From assembly GCF_003843835.1 (NCBI RefSeq), contig NZ_RKQL01000004.1:131501-195500 (forward strand): a stretch of DNA of 64,000 nucleotides. The letters run 5' to 3'. Origin of the DNA: Tibeticola sediminis (GTDB taxonomy: Bacteria > Pseudomonadota > Gammaproteobacteria > Burkholderiales > Burkholderiaceae_C). Positions within the stretch are counted from its first letter, which is position 1; each line of letters begins with the position of its first letter. Shown here piece after piece: positions 1-8,534 of this stretch. Made by a program: the position numbers and the translations under genes. The notes under the pieces are model-generated. The model had not been told where the DNA came from and made no database searches. It saw only the letters and a program-made list of their open reading frames with translations.

Positions 1-9
1 CGGGCGTGT

Positions 10-41
10 GAGGACGCGCGAGGGGCGGGTTCCGCGTTGCC
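10..41. repeat. possible right-end remnant of repeat family B
   Basis: The stretch ends in CGCGTTGCC followed by CTGA and carries the GACGCGCGAGGGGC block seen just inside the right end of family B copies. It has lost the TTCAG part of the terminal repeat, so this is a weak assignment. CTGA would fit the CTNA-like duplication of the family and contains a stop triplet, but the gene to the left is outside the window. Confidence 0.3.
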
Positions 42-70
42 CTGATCGGCAGCCCGTACACTCGCGCGCC

Positions 71-1654
71 ATGACGGATCAAAGGTTGGAGCGCCGCCGA
101 ACGGGGTGGCTGCTGGCGGGGCTTTGGGGGCTGTTGCTGGTGTTGGCGGCGCTGCGGCCGCTGGCTGTGCCCGATGAGGGGCGCTATGCCGAGGTGGGAC
201 GCTGGATGCTGCAGAGCGGCGACTGGCTCACGCCGCGGCTCAATGGCCTGCCGTTTTTCCACAAGCCGCCGCTGCTGCATTGGCTGCAGGCAGCGAGCAT
301 GGCCGTGTTCGGCGAGAACGCCTGGGCCGCGCGCCTGGTGCCCGCGCTGCACGCCGGGCTGATGCTGTTGGGCGTGTACCTGGCGTCGCGCGCGCTCGCG
401 CCAGCGCTGGCACCGAAGGCCAGCGCCGAGGCGTTCGCGCGCCGCGCCGCGCTGATGTTCGGCACCAGCCTGGCCTTTCTGCTCGGCGGGCAGTATGTGA
501 ACCACGACATGCTGGTGGCGGCGTGGATCGCCACGGCGATCTGGTTGTTCGCGTTCGCGTTTCTGCACGGCGAGCGCCCGCATGCGGGACTGGCGCGGCT
601 GGGCTTCGTCGCCTGTGCGCTCGGCGTGCTCGGGAAGGGGCTGATCGGCGTGGTGCTGCCGGGGGGCGTCATTTTCTTCTGGCTGCTCGCGACCGGGCAG
701 TGGCGCAAGATGCCGCGCTTGCCTTGGTTCAGCGGCCTCGCGTTGTTCGCGCTGGTGGCCGTGCCGTGGTTCGTGCTGGAGCAACGCCTCTATCCGGGCT
801 TGTTCGATTACCTGTTTGGCGACCAGCAGTTCCGCCGATACACCGCCGGCGGCTTCAACAACGCGCATCCGTGGTGGTTCTACGGCGTGGCGCTGCTTGC
901 CCTCTTTTTTCCCTGGCTGTTTTGGGTGTTTTTTGCGGCGAAGCCCGGCGTGAAATCGTCATCTGTTGCTACGGAAAACAAAGCGTTTCAGATCTGGCTG
1001 CTGTGCCTGATCTGGGTCGGTTTGATCGTCGGTTTCTTCTCCATCCCACGCTCCAAGCTGGTCGGCTATGTGCTGCCCGTGCTGTCGCCGCTCGCGCTGC
1101 TGGCGGCGCTGGGTTGGGAGCGGATGTTTGGCGCGCGCGCTGGCGCGCCCCGGCTGCTTGCCGCGCTCTGCCTCGCGGCGGTCGCACTCGCCGCGGTGCT
1201 CGAGCCGCTGTCGACGCGCCTCACCCGCGACAAGCGCGCATACGACCTGGCCCAGACGCTGGCCTGCGCCGCGAGTCCCGAGGACACGGTCTACGTGCTG
1301 GGCGGCTACCCCTACGACCTGCCGTTCTACGTGCGCACGCCCAAACCGTTCGTGGTGCTGCAGGACTGGCCCGCGCTGCGCCGCACCGCGGGCGACAACT
1401 GGGCGCGTGAGCTGTTCGAGGCCGGGGATTTCGAGCCCGCCACGGCCGCGCAGGTGCTGCAAAGCCCCGAGGTGCTGCCCGACGCTGCCCGCCGACCCGG
1501 ACAGTGGCTGCTGGTGCCGCATGACCACCCCGACGGCGACTGGAAGCACGGCTGGGTGCTGGTGCAGCGCGGCCGCGCCTGGTCGCTGTACCGCTCAGCG
1601 CCGGAACGCCCAGTAGCGGCTGAGCACGAAAGTCTGCGCGGCTGCCACCGTTAA
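71..1654 (+). CDS. ArnT-like family 39 glycosyltransferase (membrane)
   Basis: A 527-residue multi-pass inner-membrane protein of the PMT/ArnT family (GT39). It is expected to move a sugar from a polyprenyl-phosphate carrier to a cell-envelope acceptor on the periplasmic side. The first transmembrane helix (about residues 12-33) is followed by the family signature DEGRYAEVGRWM at 35-46 and HKPPLLHW at 64-71; hydrophobic helices follow, then a soluble tail. I chose ATG 71 because it immediately precedes the hydrophobic start; the reading frame stays open upstream to position 8. The 3' end overlaps the convergent GtrA gene by 60 bp. With the GtrA and GT2 genes next door it makes a plausible three-step module: charge the carrier, flip it, transfer the sugar. 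The acceptor and sugar are not evident. A family D repeat lies inside the gene around residues 287-305. Confidence 0.85.
   Translation: MTDQRLERRRTGWLLAGLWGLLLVLAALRPLAVPDEGRYAEVGRWMLQSGDWLTPRLNGLPFFHKPPLLHWLQAASMAVFGENAWAARLVPALHAGLMLLGVYLASRALAPALAPKASAEAFARRAALMFGTSLAFLLGGQYVNHDMLVAAWIATAIWLFAFAFLHGERPHAGLARLGFVACALGVLGKGLIGVVLPGGVIFFWLLATGQWRKMPRLPWFSGLALFALVAVPWFVLEQRLYPGLFDYLFGDQQFRRYTAGGFNNAHPWWFYGVALLALFFPWLFWVFFAAKPGVKSSSVATENKAFQIWLLCLIWVGLIVGFFSIPRSKLVGYVLPVLSPLALLAALGWERMFGARAGAPRLLAALCLAAVALAAVLEPLSTRLTRDKRAYDLAQTLACAASPEDTVYVLGGYPYDLPFYVRTPKPFVVLQDWPALRRTAGDNWARELFEAGDFEPATAAQVLQSPEVLPDAARRPGQWLLVPHDHPDGDWKHGWVLVQRGRAWSLYRSAPERPVAAEHESLRGCHR
931..983 (+). repeat. family D repeat inside the GT39 gene (degenerate)
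   Basis: The stretch contains CCCGGCGTGAAATCGTC, matching the core of the other family D copies (GCCGGCGTGAAATGGTC). The right half, with GTTGCTACGGAAAAC, is degenerate. It is read in the opposite direction to the copies in the ChaN-like gene and leuS, so the encoded peptide differs. The reading frame is not disturbed. Confidence 0.45.
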
Positions 1655-1963
1655 CGCGACGAACAGCGCGGCCAGGCCCGGCCAGCCTAGGCCGCGCAGC
1701 AGCGCGATGAACACCAGTTCGTTGGTCGCAAAGCCCGCCAGGGCCGTGGCCAGAAAGCGCCTGAAGCTCTGCGCCACGGTGGTGCCCGCATCCGAAAAGC
1801 TCAGCAGCCGGTGGCCGGCAAAACTCACGAAGAAGGCCACGGCAAATCCCAGCGCGTTCGCAAGCTCCGGCCACAGGTGCGGCTGCGCCCAGGCGAACAC
1901 GCCCATGTGCGTGAGCGCTGCGGCCACGCCCACCAGCAGGAACCAGACGAGGCTGCGCTTCAC
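1595..1963 (-). CDS. GtrA family membrane protein
   Basis: A 122-residue protein with four predicted transmembrane helices, matching the usual size of the GtrA/DPMS family. It begins MKRSLVWFLLVGV and ends with the typical basic segment LSRYWAFRR. Members are thought to flip polyprenyl-phosphate-linked sugars across the inner membrane. The start codon overlaps the stop of the upstream GT2 gene (ATGA, 4 bp), so the two are very likely translationally coupled. The 3' end overlaps the convergent GT39 gene. The family assignment is firm; the sugar carried is unknown. Confidence 0.85.
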   Translation of the reverse strand: MKRSLVWFLLVGVAAALTHMGVFAWAQPHLWPELANALGFAVAFFVSFAGHRLLSFSDAGTTVAQSFRRFLATALAGFATNELVFIALLRGLGWPGLAALFVALTVAAAQTFVLSRYWAFRR

Positions 1964-2961
1964 GACCCGAGCGGTGCTTGCGCCGAGGCCCGGCCGGCCG
2001 GCTCCGCGGCCAACCCCGTGCCGGTCTGCTCACGCACCAGGTAATTGGGCCGCTGCTTGACCTCGTCGTAAATCCGGCCGACGTACTCGGCCAGCACCCC
2101 GATCGAGAACAGCTGCACCCCGCTGAAAAACATCAGCGCGACGACGAGCGTCGCATAGCCCGGCACCCGGATGCCCCAGGCGAAATACTCGACCACCACC
2201 CAGCCGCCGTAGCCCAGCGCCAGCAGCGACAGCACCAGCCCCGCGAGCGTGAGCACGCGCAGCGGCGCCGTGGAAAACGCGAGCATGCCCGTGAGCGCCA
2301 AGGCAAACGAGCCGCGCAGCCCGAAATGACTGCTGCCCGTCGCGCGCGGCAGCGGCTCGTAGTCGATCGCCGTGCTCTGAAAACCCACCCAGGCATAGAG
2401 CCCCTTCATGAAGCGGTTGCGCTCGGGCAGGCGCTTGAGCGCCTCGACCACCCTTCGATCCATGAGGCGAAAGTCGCCCGCATGGGGAGGAATGTGCACG
2501 CGGCTGCCCCAGTTGATGAGCCGGTAGAACACGTCTGTGAGGCCCGCGTGCAACCGCGTCTGGTCCTCGCGCGTGCGCCGCACGGCGTACACCACGTCAC
2601 TGCCCTCGCGCCACTTGGCGAGCATCTCGGCCAGCAGCGCCGGCGGATGCTGCCCGTCGGCGTCGATCAAGGCCACCACCTCGCCCTGCGCTGCATCCAG
2701 CCCGGCAGTCAGCGCGGCTTCCTTGCCAAAGTTGCGCGAGAGCTGCACGAACACCAGCTCCGCATGCTGCGCGCACAGCGCACGCGCCACCGCCGCCGTG
2801 TCGTCGCGGCTGCCGTCGTCCACCACGATCAGCTCCACCTGCGGGCTCAGCGCGCGCAGCGCCTGCAGCACCTGCGGCACCACACGCGGCAGGTTCGCCG
2901 CCTCGTTGTAGGCGGGCATGACGCAGGAAATCGACGGGGCGAGGGTGCGCGGCGCAGACAT
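1960..2961 (-). CDS. family 2 glycosyltransferase, polyprenyl-phosphate sugar synthase (GtrB/ArnC-like)
   Basis: A 333-residue dolichol-phosphate-mannose-synthase-like enzyme that would attach an NDP-sugar to undecaprenyl phosphate at the cytoplasmic face. The N-terminal GT-A domain shows VMPAYNE (14-20), VDDGS (47-51) and the metal-binding DADGQHP at 100-106. Two hydrophobic C-terminal segments (about 235-300) anchor it, ending with the family's EYVGRIYDEVK motif. ATG 2961 directly precedes the conserved start; an in-frame ATG lies 9-12 bp upstream. It is the first gene of a two-gene operon with GtrA, overlapping it by 4 bp. It diverges from the acetyltransferase gene, with only 39 bp between them. 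Confidence 0.88.
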   Translation of the reverse strand: MSAPRTLAPSISCVMPAYNEAANLPRVVPQVLQALRALSPQVELIVVDDGSRDDTAAVARALCAQHAELVFVQLSRNFGKEAALTAGLDAAQGEVVALIDADGQHPPALLAEMLAKWREGSDVVYAVRRTREDQTRLHAGLTDVFYRLINWGSRVHIPPHAGDFRLMDRRVVEALKRLPERNRFMKGLYAWVGFQSTAIDYEPLPRATGSSHFGLRGSFALALTGMLAFSTAPLRVLTLAGLVLSLLALGYGGWVVVEYFAWGIRVPGYATLVVALMFFSGVQLFSIGVLAEYVGRIYDEVKQRPNYLVREQTGTGLAAEPAGRASAQAPLGS

Positions 2962-3000
2962 GGCGCGCATCATGCCAAAAAGCAGCGACACTCCGCACCC

Positions 3001-3501
3001 ATGACCACGTCCTCGACCCCTGCGCTGCGCATTCTTCGCGCCGACTATGCCAACCCCACCCACGCGCGCGACCTGCTGAGCCTGCTCGACGCCTACGCCC
3101 GCGACCCGGCTGGTGGCGGCATGCCGCTGTCGGCCTATGCCCGCGAACACCTGGTACGCGCGCTGGCCGCGCGGGCCGATGCCTTCAGCGTCCTCGCCTA
3201 CGACGGTGACGCCCCGGTGGGCCTGGTCAATGCCTTCGAGGGATTCTCCACCTTCGCCGCGCGGCCGCTGGTGAATGTGCACGACGTGGTGGTGCTTGCC
3301 AGCCACCGCGGGCAGCGCATCGGCGAGCGCATGCTCGAAGCCGTCGAGCGCATCGCCCGCGAGCGCGGCGCCTGCAAGCTCACGCTCGAAGTGCTCAGCG
3401 GCAACCAGGCAGCGCGCCGGCTCTACGCCCGCGTGGGCTTTGCGCCCTACGCGCTCGACCCCGCCCTGGGCACGGCAGAGTTTCTGCAGAAGAAGTTGTA
3501 G
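3001..3501 (+). CDS. GNAT family N-acetyltransferase
   Basis: A 166-residue single-domain GNAT enzyme. The acetyl-CoA-binding motif A appears as VVLASHRGQRIGERML (about 97-112), with the R-G-Q-x-I-G pyrophosphate loop. Motif B, KLTLEVLSGNQAARRLYARVGF, follows at about 122-143. The N-terminal half (DLLSLLDAYARDPAGGG) resembles GNAT proteins of Burkholderiales annotated only by domain. The substrate is not predictable. It is transcribed divergently from the GT2 gene and lies 47 bp before argS, so it could be the first gene of that transcription unit. Confidence 0.8.
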   Translation: MTTSSTPALRILRADYANPTHARDLLSLLDAYARDPAGGGMPLSAYAREHLVRALAARADAFSVLAYDGDAPVGLVNAFEGFSTFAARPLVNVHDVVVLASHRGQRIGERMLEAVERIARERGACKLTLEVLSGNQAARRLYARVGFAPYALDPALGTAEFLQKKL

Positions 3502-3548
3502 AGCAACGCCGCAGGCCCCGCGCGGGGCGCGCCTCGTAAAATCCGCCG

Positions 3549-5231
3549 ATGCTTTCCGTCAAACAAGAACTGCTCGCGGCGCTCTCGCGCGAGCTCGAGG
3601 TGCTTGCGCCCGGCGCCGCTGCGCGTGCGGCTTTCGAGCTGCCCAAGGTGGCCGCTCACGGCGACCTCGCCTGCACGGCGGCCATGCAACTGGCCAAACC
3701 GCTCAAACGCAACCCGCGTGAGCTCGGTGAGGCGCTGCGCGAACGGCTGCTCGCCACGCCCGAATTTGCGCATTGGGTGCAGGCGGTGGAAATCGCCGGC
3801 CCCGGCTTCATCAACATTCGCTTGAAGCCTGAGGCCAAGCAACAAGTGGTTCGCGAAGTGCTCGACGCGGGTGCCGCCTTCGGCCAGCGGCCGGCGCGGG
3901 GTCAGCGGGTGCTGGTGGAATTCGTCTCGGCGAATCCGACCGGCCCCTTGCACGTGGGCCACGGCCGCCAGGCCGCGCTGGGCGACGCCATCTGCAACCT
4001 GCTGCAGACGCAGGGCTGGGATGTGTGGCGCGAGTTTTATTACAACGACGCCGGCGTGCAGATCCAGACGCTCGCGCGCTCGGTGCAGCTGCGCGCCATG
4101 GGCTACAAGCCCGGCGACCCCGAGTGGCCCGAGGCGGCCTACAACGGCGACTACATTGCCGACATTGCCGCCGACTTCCTCGCACGTAAGACCGTCCATG
4201 CCGACGACCGCAGCTTCACTGCCAGTGGCGACGTTGAGGACCTCGAGGGCATCCGCCAGTTCGCCGTGGCCTACCTGCGGCACGAGCAGGACCTGGACCT
4301 GAAGGCCTTCGACGTGCGCTTCGACCAGTACTACTTGGAGAGCAGCCTCTACACCAGCGGCCGGGTGGAGCAGACGGTTCAACGCCTGATCGCGTCGGGC
4401 AAGACCTACGAAGCCGACGGCGCGTTGTGGCTGAAAACCACCGAATACGGGGACGACAAAGACCGCGTGATGCGCAAGTCCGACGGCAGCTACACCTATT
4501 TCGTGCCCGACGTGGCCTACCACGTCACGAAATGGGAGCGGGGCTTTCACCGCGTGGTCAACATCCAGGGCACGGACCACCACGGCACCATCGCCCGCGT
4601 GCGCGCTGGCCTGCAAGCGCTCGGGATCGGCATCCCGCCGGGCTACCCCGACTATGTGCTGCACACCATGGTGCGGGTCGTGCGCGGCGGGGAAGAGGTG
4701 AAGATCTCCAAGCGCGCGGGTTCCTATGTGACGCTGCGCGACTTGATCGAGTGGACCTCGAAGGACGCGGTGCGCTTCTTCCTGCTCAGCCGCAAACCCG
4801 ACACCGAATACACCTTCGATGTCGATCTGGCGGTGCAGAAAAACAACGACAACCCCGTCTATTACGTCCAATACGCCCACGCCCGCATCCACTCGGTGCT
4901 GGCGGCCTGGCGCGAGCAGGGCGGCGACCCCGCCACCCTGGCGCAGGTCGACCTCAGCGCGCTCGACACGCCCGCGGCGCAGGCCTTGATGCTGCAACTG
5001 GCCAAATACCCCGACGTTCTCACCGCAGCGGCCGAGGGCTACGCGCCGCACGACGTGGCGTTTTATCTGCGCGAGCTCGCCGCGAGCTACCACAGCTACT
5101 ACGACGCCGAGCGCATCCTGGTCGACGATGCACGTGTGCGCAACGCACGCGTCGCGCTGGTCGCCGCGACAGCGCAGGTCCTGCACAATGGCCTGGCGGT
5201 GCTGGGCGTGTCGGCCCCGACGCGGATGTGA
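3549..5231 (+). CDS. argS: arginine-tRNA ligase
   Basis: A class I arginyl-tRNA synthetase of 560 residues, normal length for the family. It charges tRNA-Arg in the cytoplasm. The N-terminal Add1 domain is followed by the HIGH-like motif at 135-140 (HVGHGR, preceded by SANPTGP) and the KMSKS-equivalent KISKR near 385; the DALR anticodon-binding domain closes the protein. Its stop codon was originally 8 bp before the start of the ftsN-like gene. That coupling is now broken by the family A element at 5242-5476. Confidence 0.97.
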   Translation: MLSVKQELLAALSRELEVLAPGAAARAAFELPKVAAHGDLACTAAMQLAKPLKRNPRELGEALRERLLATPEFAHWVQAVEIAGPGFINIRLKPEAKQQVVREVLDAGAAFGQRPARGQRVLVEFVSANPTGPLHVGHGRQAALGDAICNLLQTQGWDVWREFYYNDAGVQIQTLARSVQLRAMGYKPGDPEWPEAAYNGDYIADIAADFLARKTVHADDRSFTASGDVEDLEGIRQFAVAYLRHEQDLDLKAFDVRFDQYYLESSLYTSGRVEQTVQRLIASGKTYEADGALWLKTTEYGDDKDRVMRKSDGSYTYFVPDVAYHVTKWERGFHRVVNIQGTDHHGTIARVRAGLQALGIGIPPGYPDYVLHTMVRVVRGGEEVKISKRAGSYVTLRDLIEWTSKDAVRFFLLSRKPDTEYTFDVDLAVQKNNDNPVYYVQYAHARIHSVLAAWREQGGDPATLAQVDLSALDTPAAQALMLQLAKYPDVLTAAAEGYAPHDVAFYLRELAASYHSYYDAERILVDDARVRNARVALVAATAQVLHNGLAVLGVSAPTRM

Positions 5232-5241
5232 GGGCAATCAT

Positions 5242-5476
5242 CCTAAATCCGGCAGTTGACCGCTTTGATCTGAATACAAGATGTTGATGTTTCAACCGTT
5301 TTTCGTGCAAAAGCCGTTCACCGCTTGGGTGAGCGCTGCGCACCCGTTCGAGCCGCCCTCGGGCCCGGGGGCGGCGTTGCAAATCCTCGCCATGGCAGCC
5401 GCCATGGCTGTGGTTTGCGCCTTGCCCGCGCGCCCGATGACGGCCCGCCCGGCCGCGCCCAACTACCGGATTTAGG
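5242..5476 (-). mobile_element. family A element copy A1 (235 bp), between argS and ftsN
   Basis: The element starts CCTAAATCCGGCAGTTG and ends with the inverted repeat CAACTACCGGATTTAGG (one mismatch). It is flanked by the direct duplication ATCAT (5237-5241 and 5477-5481). It is in the opposite orientation to copies A2, A4 and A5, all also exactly 235 bp. The hairpin core shared with families B and C lies near 5375-5423 as GTTGCAAATCCTCGCCATGG and its partner arm. The right-hand duplication overlaps the ATG of the ftsN-like gene. No transposase is encoded, so this behaves as a MITE. Confidence 0.9.
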
Positions 5477-5479
5477 ATC

Positions 5480-6148
5480 ATGATCGTGACGCAGCGTGGC
5501 GGAACCGTTTTGGGATTCATCGTCGGCGTGGTCGTCGGCCTTGGGCTGGCGCTGGCCGTCGCCGTGTACGTGATGCGCGTGCCCGTGCCGTTCGTCGATC
5601 GGGGCGTGGTCCGTAAAGCCGAGCCCGAGCCGCCCAAGGCGCCCAACTGGAACCCCAACGCGCCGCTGGCCGGGCGCGCCGGAGCCATCACGCCGGCGGC
5701 ACCAGCCTCGGCTGCGGATCCCTCCCAAGCGTCGCCCGCGCCCGCTGCCGCGCCGGTCACCCCACCAGCCGCGCCGCCCGCAGCCGAGGCAGCCGCCAGG
5801 AAAGACAAGGAAACGACGCCGCGCGAGAGCGCGAGCCCGCCCGCCGCCAAGCCCGCCCCCGGCGGAGATCCGATTGGCGAGCTTGCTCGCGAGCGGGGTG
5901 CTGCTGCCGAGCCTTTCAGCTATTTCGTGCAGGCCGGCGCCTTCCGCTCGGCCGAGGAAGCCGAAGCCCAGCGCGCGAAACTGGGTCTGCAAGGCATCGA
6001 AGCCAAAGTGAGTGAACGCGAACAGGCTGGCCGCACCGTCTACCGGGTGCGCGTGGGCCCCTTCGACACGCGCGACGCCGCCGAACGCCTGAAGCAACGC
6101 CTGGACGCGGGCGGCTTCGACGCCGCCATCGTGCGCGTGCAACGCTAA
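5480..6148 (+). CDS. ftsN: SPOR-domain cell-division protein, FtsN-like
   Basis: A 222-residue bitopic inner-membrane protein of FtsN design. It has a short cytoplasmic tail with QRGGTVLGFIVG, one transmembrane helix (about 10-31), and a long Ala/Pro-rich periplasmic linker (about 45-130). A C-terminal SPOR domain (about 143-222) binds denuded septal peptidoglycan (FSYFVQAGAF, VYRVRVGPF). FtsN activates septal cell-wall synthesis. The argS-ftsN-dsbA-mnmE order supports the call. The ATG lies inside the target duplication of A1, and the nearest Shine-Dalgarno-like sequence (TTTAGGATC) is supplied by the end of that element. The stop codon is duplicated by the following family B element. Confidence 0.82.
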   Translation: MIVTQRGGTVLGFIVGVVVGLGLALAVAVYVMRVPVPFVDRGVVRKAEPEPPKAPNWNPNAPLAGRAGAITPAAPASAADPSQASPAPAAAPVTPPAAPPAAEAAARKDKETTPRESASPPAAKPAPGGDPIGELARERGAAAEPFSYFVQAGAFRSAEEAEAQRAKLGLQGIEAKVSEREQAGRTVYRVRVGPFDTRDAAERLKQRLDAGGFDAAIVRVQR

Positions 6149-6309
6149 GGCGATGCTGAATCAGTTCCTGCGAGGGCGCGCGCCCGGCTGCGGGATGGGA
6201 TGCGAGGCGCAAACCGCAGCCATAGCCCAAGCTATGGCGAGGATTTGCAACGACGCAGACCGCCCGCAGCTGGGATGCGCGACGCGCGGGCGGCTTGTTC
6301 AGCGTTGCC
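6149..6309 (+). mobile_element. family B element copy B1 (161 bp)
   Basis: The ends are GGCGATGCTGAAT and TTGTTCAGCGTTGCC. The element is flanked by the 4-bp duplication CTAA (6145-6148 and 6310-6313). The left CTAA contains the TAA stop codon of the ftsN-like gene. The shared hairpin core runs from about 6206 to 6252, with arms meeting at CATAGCCCAAGCTATGG. The length equals that of copy B2, which interrupts a receptor gene. No coding capacity was recognised. Confidence 0.88.
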
Positions 6310-6398
6310 CTAAGGCGGAACCGAAGGCCCCGCGCGAGGATCTACCGCCGGGTAGGCCCGACCGACCCCGAACCCAACCAACGCCAGGAGATTGATTG

Positions 6399-7052
6399 AT
6401 GAACCGCCGACTCTGTGTGCTCCGCCTGGGCTCCGCGCTGCTGACCGTACCGACCTGGCAAGCCTGGGCGCAGGGCAGCGCACCCACCGGCTTGCGTGAA
6501 GGCAAGGACTACTTGGCCCTGCGCACGCCCGCGCCCACCGACGTGCCCGCAGGCAAAGTCGAGGTGCTGGAATTCTTCTCCTACAACTGCCCGCATTGCG
6601 CCGCGCTCGAGCCGAGCCTCGAGGCCTGGTCTAAGAAACTGCCGGCAGACGCCGTGCTGCGCCGCGTTCCGGTGCCGTTCATCGGCGACGCCGAGGTCAA
6701 GCAGCGCCTGTATTACACGCTCGAAGCCATGGGCAAGCTCGGTGAGCTGCATGGCAAGGTGTTCGACGCGATCCACCGGCAGCGCATCAACCTCTCGGGC
6801 GAGAAGGCGACCCTGGACTGGCTCGCCAAGCAGGGCGTGGACACAGCCAAGTACAGCGAAATCGCCAAGTCGTTCTCGATCGCGGGCAAGCTGCGCCGCG
6901 CCACGCAGCTCACCGACGCCTACCGTGTCGAAGGCGTGCCCGCGTTCGGCGTCGGCGGGCGCTACTACACGGACGGAACGCTGGCAGGCAGTCTGGAGCG
7001 CGCGCTGCAGGTGGTGGACGCGCTGATCGTGGTCGCACGTAAGCCGGCGTGA
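6399..7052 (+). CDS. dsbA: thiol:disulfide interchange protein DsbA
   Basis: A 217-residue periplasmic DsbA-type oxidoreductase that introduces disulfide bonds into exported proteins. A Sec signal peptide (cleavage near AWAQG, residue 25) is followed by a thioredoxin fold with a helical insertion. The active site is CPHC at 64-67 ([10 protein letters not shown]) and the cis-proline lies in EGVPAFGV near 186. ATG 6399 has a good Shine-Dalgarno (CCAGGAG, 8 bp upstream); a TTG directly before it is less likely. The gene follows the FtsN-like gene, separated by B1 and about 85 bp with no feature seen. Its stop overlaps the GTG of mnmE. Confidence 0.93.
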   Translation: MNRRLCVLRLGSALLTVPTWQAWAQGSAPTGLREGKDYLALRTPAPTDVPAGKVEVLEFFSYNCPHCAALEPSLEAWSKKLPADAVLRRVPVPFIGDAEVKQRLYYTLEAMGKLGELHGKVFDAIHRQRINLSGEKATLDWLAKQGVDTAKYSEIAKSFSIAGKLRRATQLTDAYRVEGVPAFGVGGRYYTDGTLAGSLERALQVVDALIVVARKPA

Positions 7053-8509
7053 GCGTGGAGCCGCTGTCGGCCTCGCAGGGGCGTGGGTCCCTCGCGGCCG
7101 ATCCGATCGTGGCGATCGCAACCGCCCCGGGACGCGGCGCGGTCGGCATCGTTCGGGTTTCGGGCCCGGCGCTGGCTGGCCTGGCCGAACGGCTCTGCGG
7201 CCGCCGCCTCGAGCCGCGCGTGGCGACCTACACCGCGTTTCGCGACGCCGCGGGCGGCATCATCGACCAGGGACTCGCGCTGTACTTCGCAGCGCCGCAC
7301 TCCTACACCGGCGAAGACGTGCTCGAACTGCAAGCACATGGGGGGCCGGTGGTGCTGCAGTTGCTGTTGGCGCGTTGCCTCGAAGCCGCCGCCGAGATCG
7401 ACCCCGCCACGGGCGCGCCGCGCTTGCCTCGGCTGCGGCTCGCGCGGCCGGGCGAATTCACCCAACGCGCGTTTCTCAATGACAAGCTCGACCTCGCGCA
7501 GGCGGAGGCGGTCGCAGACCTGATCGACGCCAGCACCGAGGCGGCTGCGCGTTTGGCGGCGCGCTCGCTCGCCGGCGTGTTTTCGGCCGAGATCGAGCGC
7601 CTACGCGAAGCGCTGGTGCAACTGCGCATGCTGGTCGAGGCCACGCTCGACTTTCCGGAAGAGGAGGTCGACTTCCTCGAACAAGCCGATGCCGCCGGGC
7701 AGCTCGAAGCGCTGCAGGCCGGTGTCGACGCGGTGCTGCGCAGCGCGCGCCAGGGCGCTCTGCTGCGCGAAGGCATCAAGGTCGTCATTGCTGGACAGCC
7801 CAATGCCGGCAAAAGCTCCCTGCTCAACGCGCTGGCCGGGGCCGAGCTCGCCATCGTGACGCCCGTGGCCGGGACGACCCGCGACGTGGTGCAGCAGACG
7901 ATCCAGATCGAAGGGGTACCGCTGCATGTGCTCGACACCGCTGGCTTGCGAGACAGCGAGGACGAGGTCGAACGCATCGGCATCGAGCGCGCGTGGAGCC
8001 ACATCGAAAACGCCGACGCGGTGCTGTTCCTGCACGACCTCACGCGCCTCGGTGCTCCTGAATATGAAGCGGAAGAAGACCGGATCACGCGGGCGCTGAG
8101 CCAAAAACTCGGTCCAAACGTGCCTGTGATCGATGTCTGGAACAAGCGCGACGCCTGGCCCGACGCCCACGCGCTGCCGGGCCCCGCCGACGCGCACGAT
8201 GCGCTCGTGCTCTCCGCGCGCACCGGCGAGGGGCTGCAGCGCCTGCGCGAGCGGTTGCTCCAAGTCGCGGGCTGGCAAAGCGGCCAGGAGGGCCTCTACC
8301 TCGCGCGCGAGCGCCACGTGCAAGCCCTGCGGCAGGTCCAAGCCCAGCTCGACCACGCCCGTGCCCTGCTGCAAGCCCCCATGCCCAGCCTCGAACTGCT
8401 GGCCGAGGAGCTGCGCCTGGCCCAAAACGCACTCAACGAAATCACCGGCGCCTTCGGCGCCGACGACTTGCTGGGGGTCATCTTCAGCCGCTTTTGCATT
8501 GGCAAGTGA
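7049..8509 (+). CDS. mnmE: tRNA uridine-5-carboxymethylaminomethyl modification GTPase MnmE
   Basis: A 486-residue GTPase that works with MnmG to install cmnm5 on U34 of certain tRNAs. It has an N-terminal THF-binding domain ([22 protein letters not shown]) and a helical domain. The inserted G domain has G1 GQPNAGKSS near 249 and [13 protein letters not shown]. The invariant C-terminal FCIGK ends the protein. The start is GTG, overlapping the dsbA stop by 4 bp, which implies translational coupling. In many bacteria mnmE follows yidC near the origin. Here it has moved to the argS operon while yidC remains at about 47 kb. Confidence 0.96.
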   Translation: MSVEPLSASQGRGSLAADPIVAIATAPGRGAVGIVRVSGPALAGLAERLCGRRLEPRVATYTAFRDAAGGIIDQGLALYFAAPHSYTGEDVLELQAHGGPVVLQLLLARCLEAAAEIDPATGAPRLPRLRLARPGEFTQRAFLNDKLDLAQAEAVADLIDASTEAAARLAARSLAGVFSAEIERLREALVQLRMLVEATLDFPEEEVDFLEQADAAGQLEALQAGVDAVLRSARQGALLREGIKVVIAGQPNAGKSSLLNALAGAELAIVTPVAGTTRDVVQQTIQIEGVPLHVLDTAGLRDSEDEVERIGIERAWSHIENADAVLFLHDLTRLGAPEYEAEEDRITRALSQKLGPNVPVIDVWNKRDAWPDAHALPGPADAHDALVLSARTGEGLQRLRERLLQVAGWQSGQEGLYLARERHVQALRQVQAQLDHARALLQAPMPSLELLAEELRLAQNALNEITGAFGADDLLGVIFSRFCIGK

Positions 8510-8534
8510 GCGGCGCAGGCCGGTCGACCACTGC

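Noticed and set aside
3447-5237. A 596-codon minus-strand frame opposite argS
   Set aside because: It covers a certain synthetase gene with normal length and motifs; the antisense product shows no domain.
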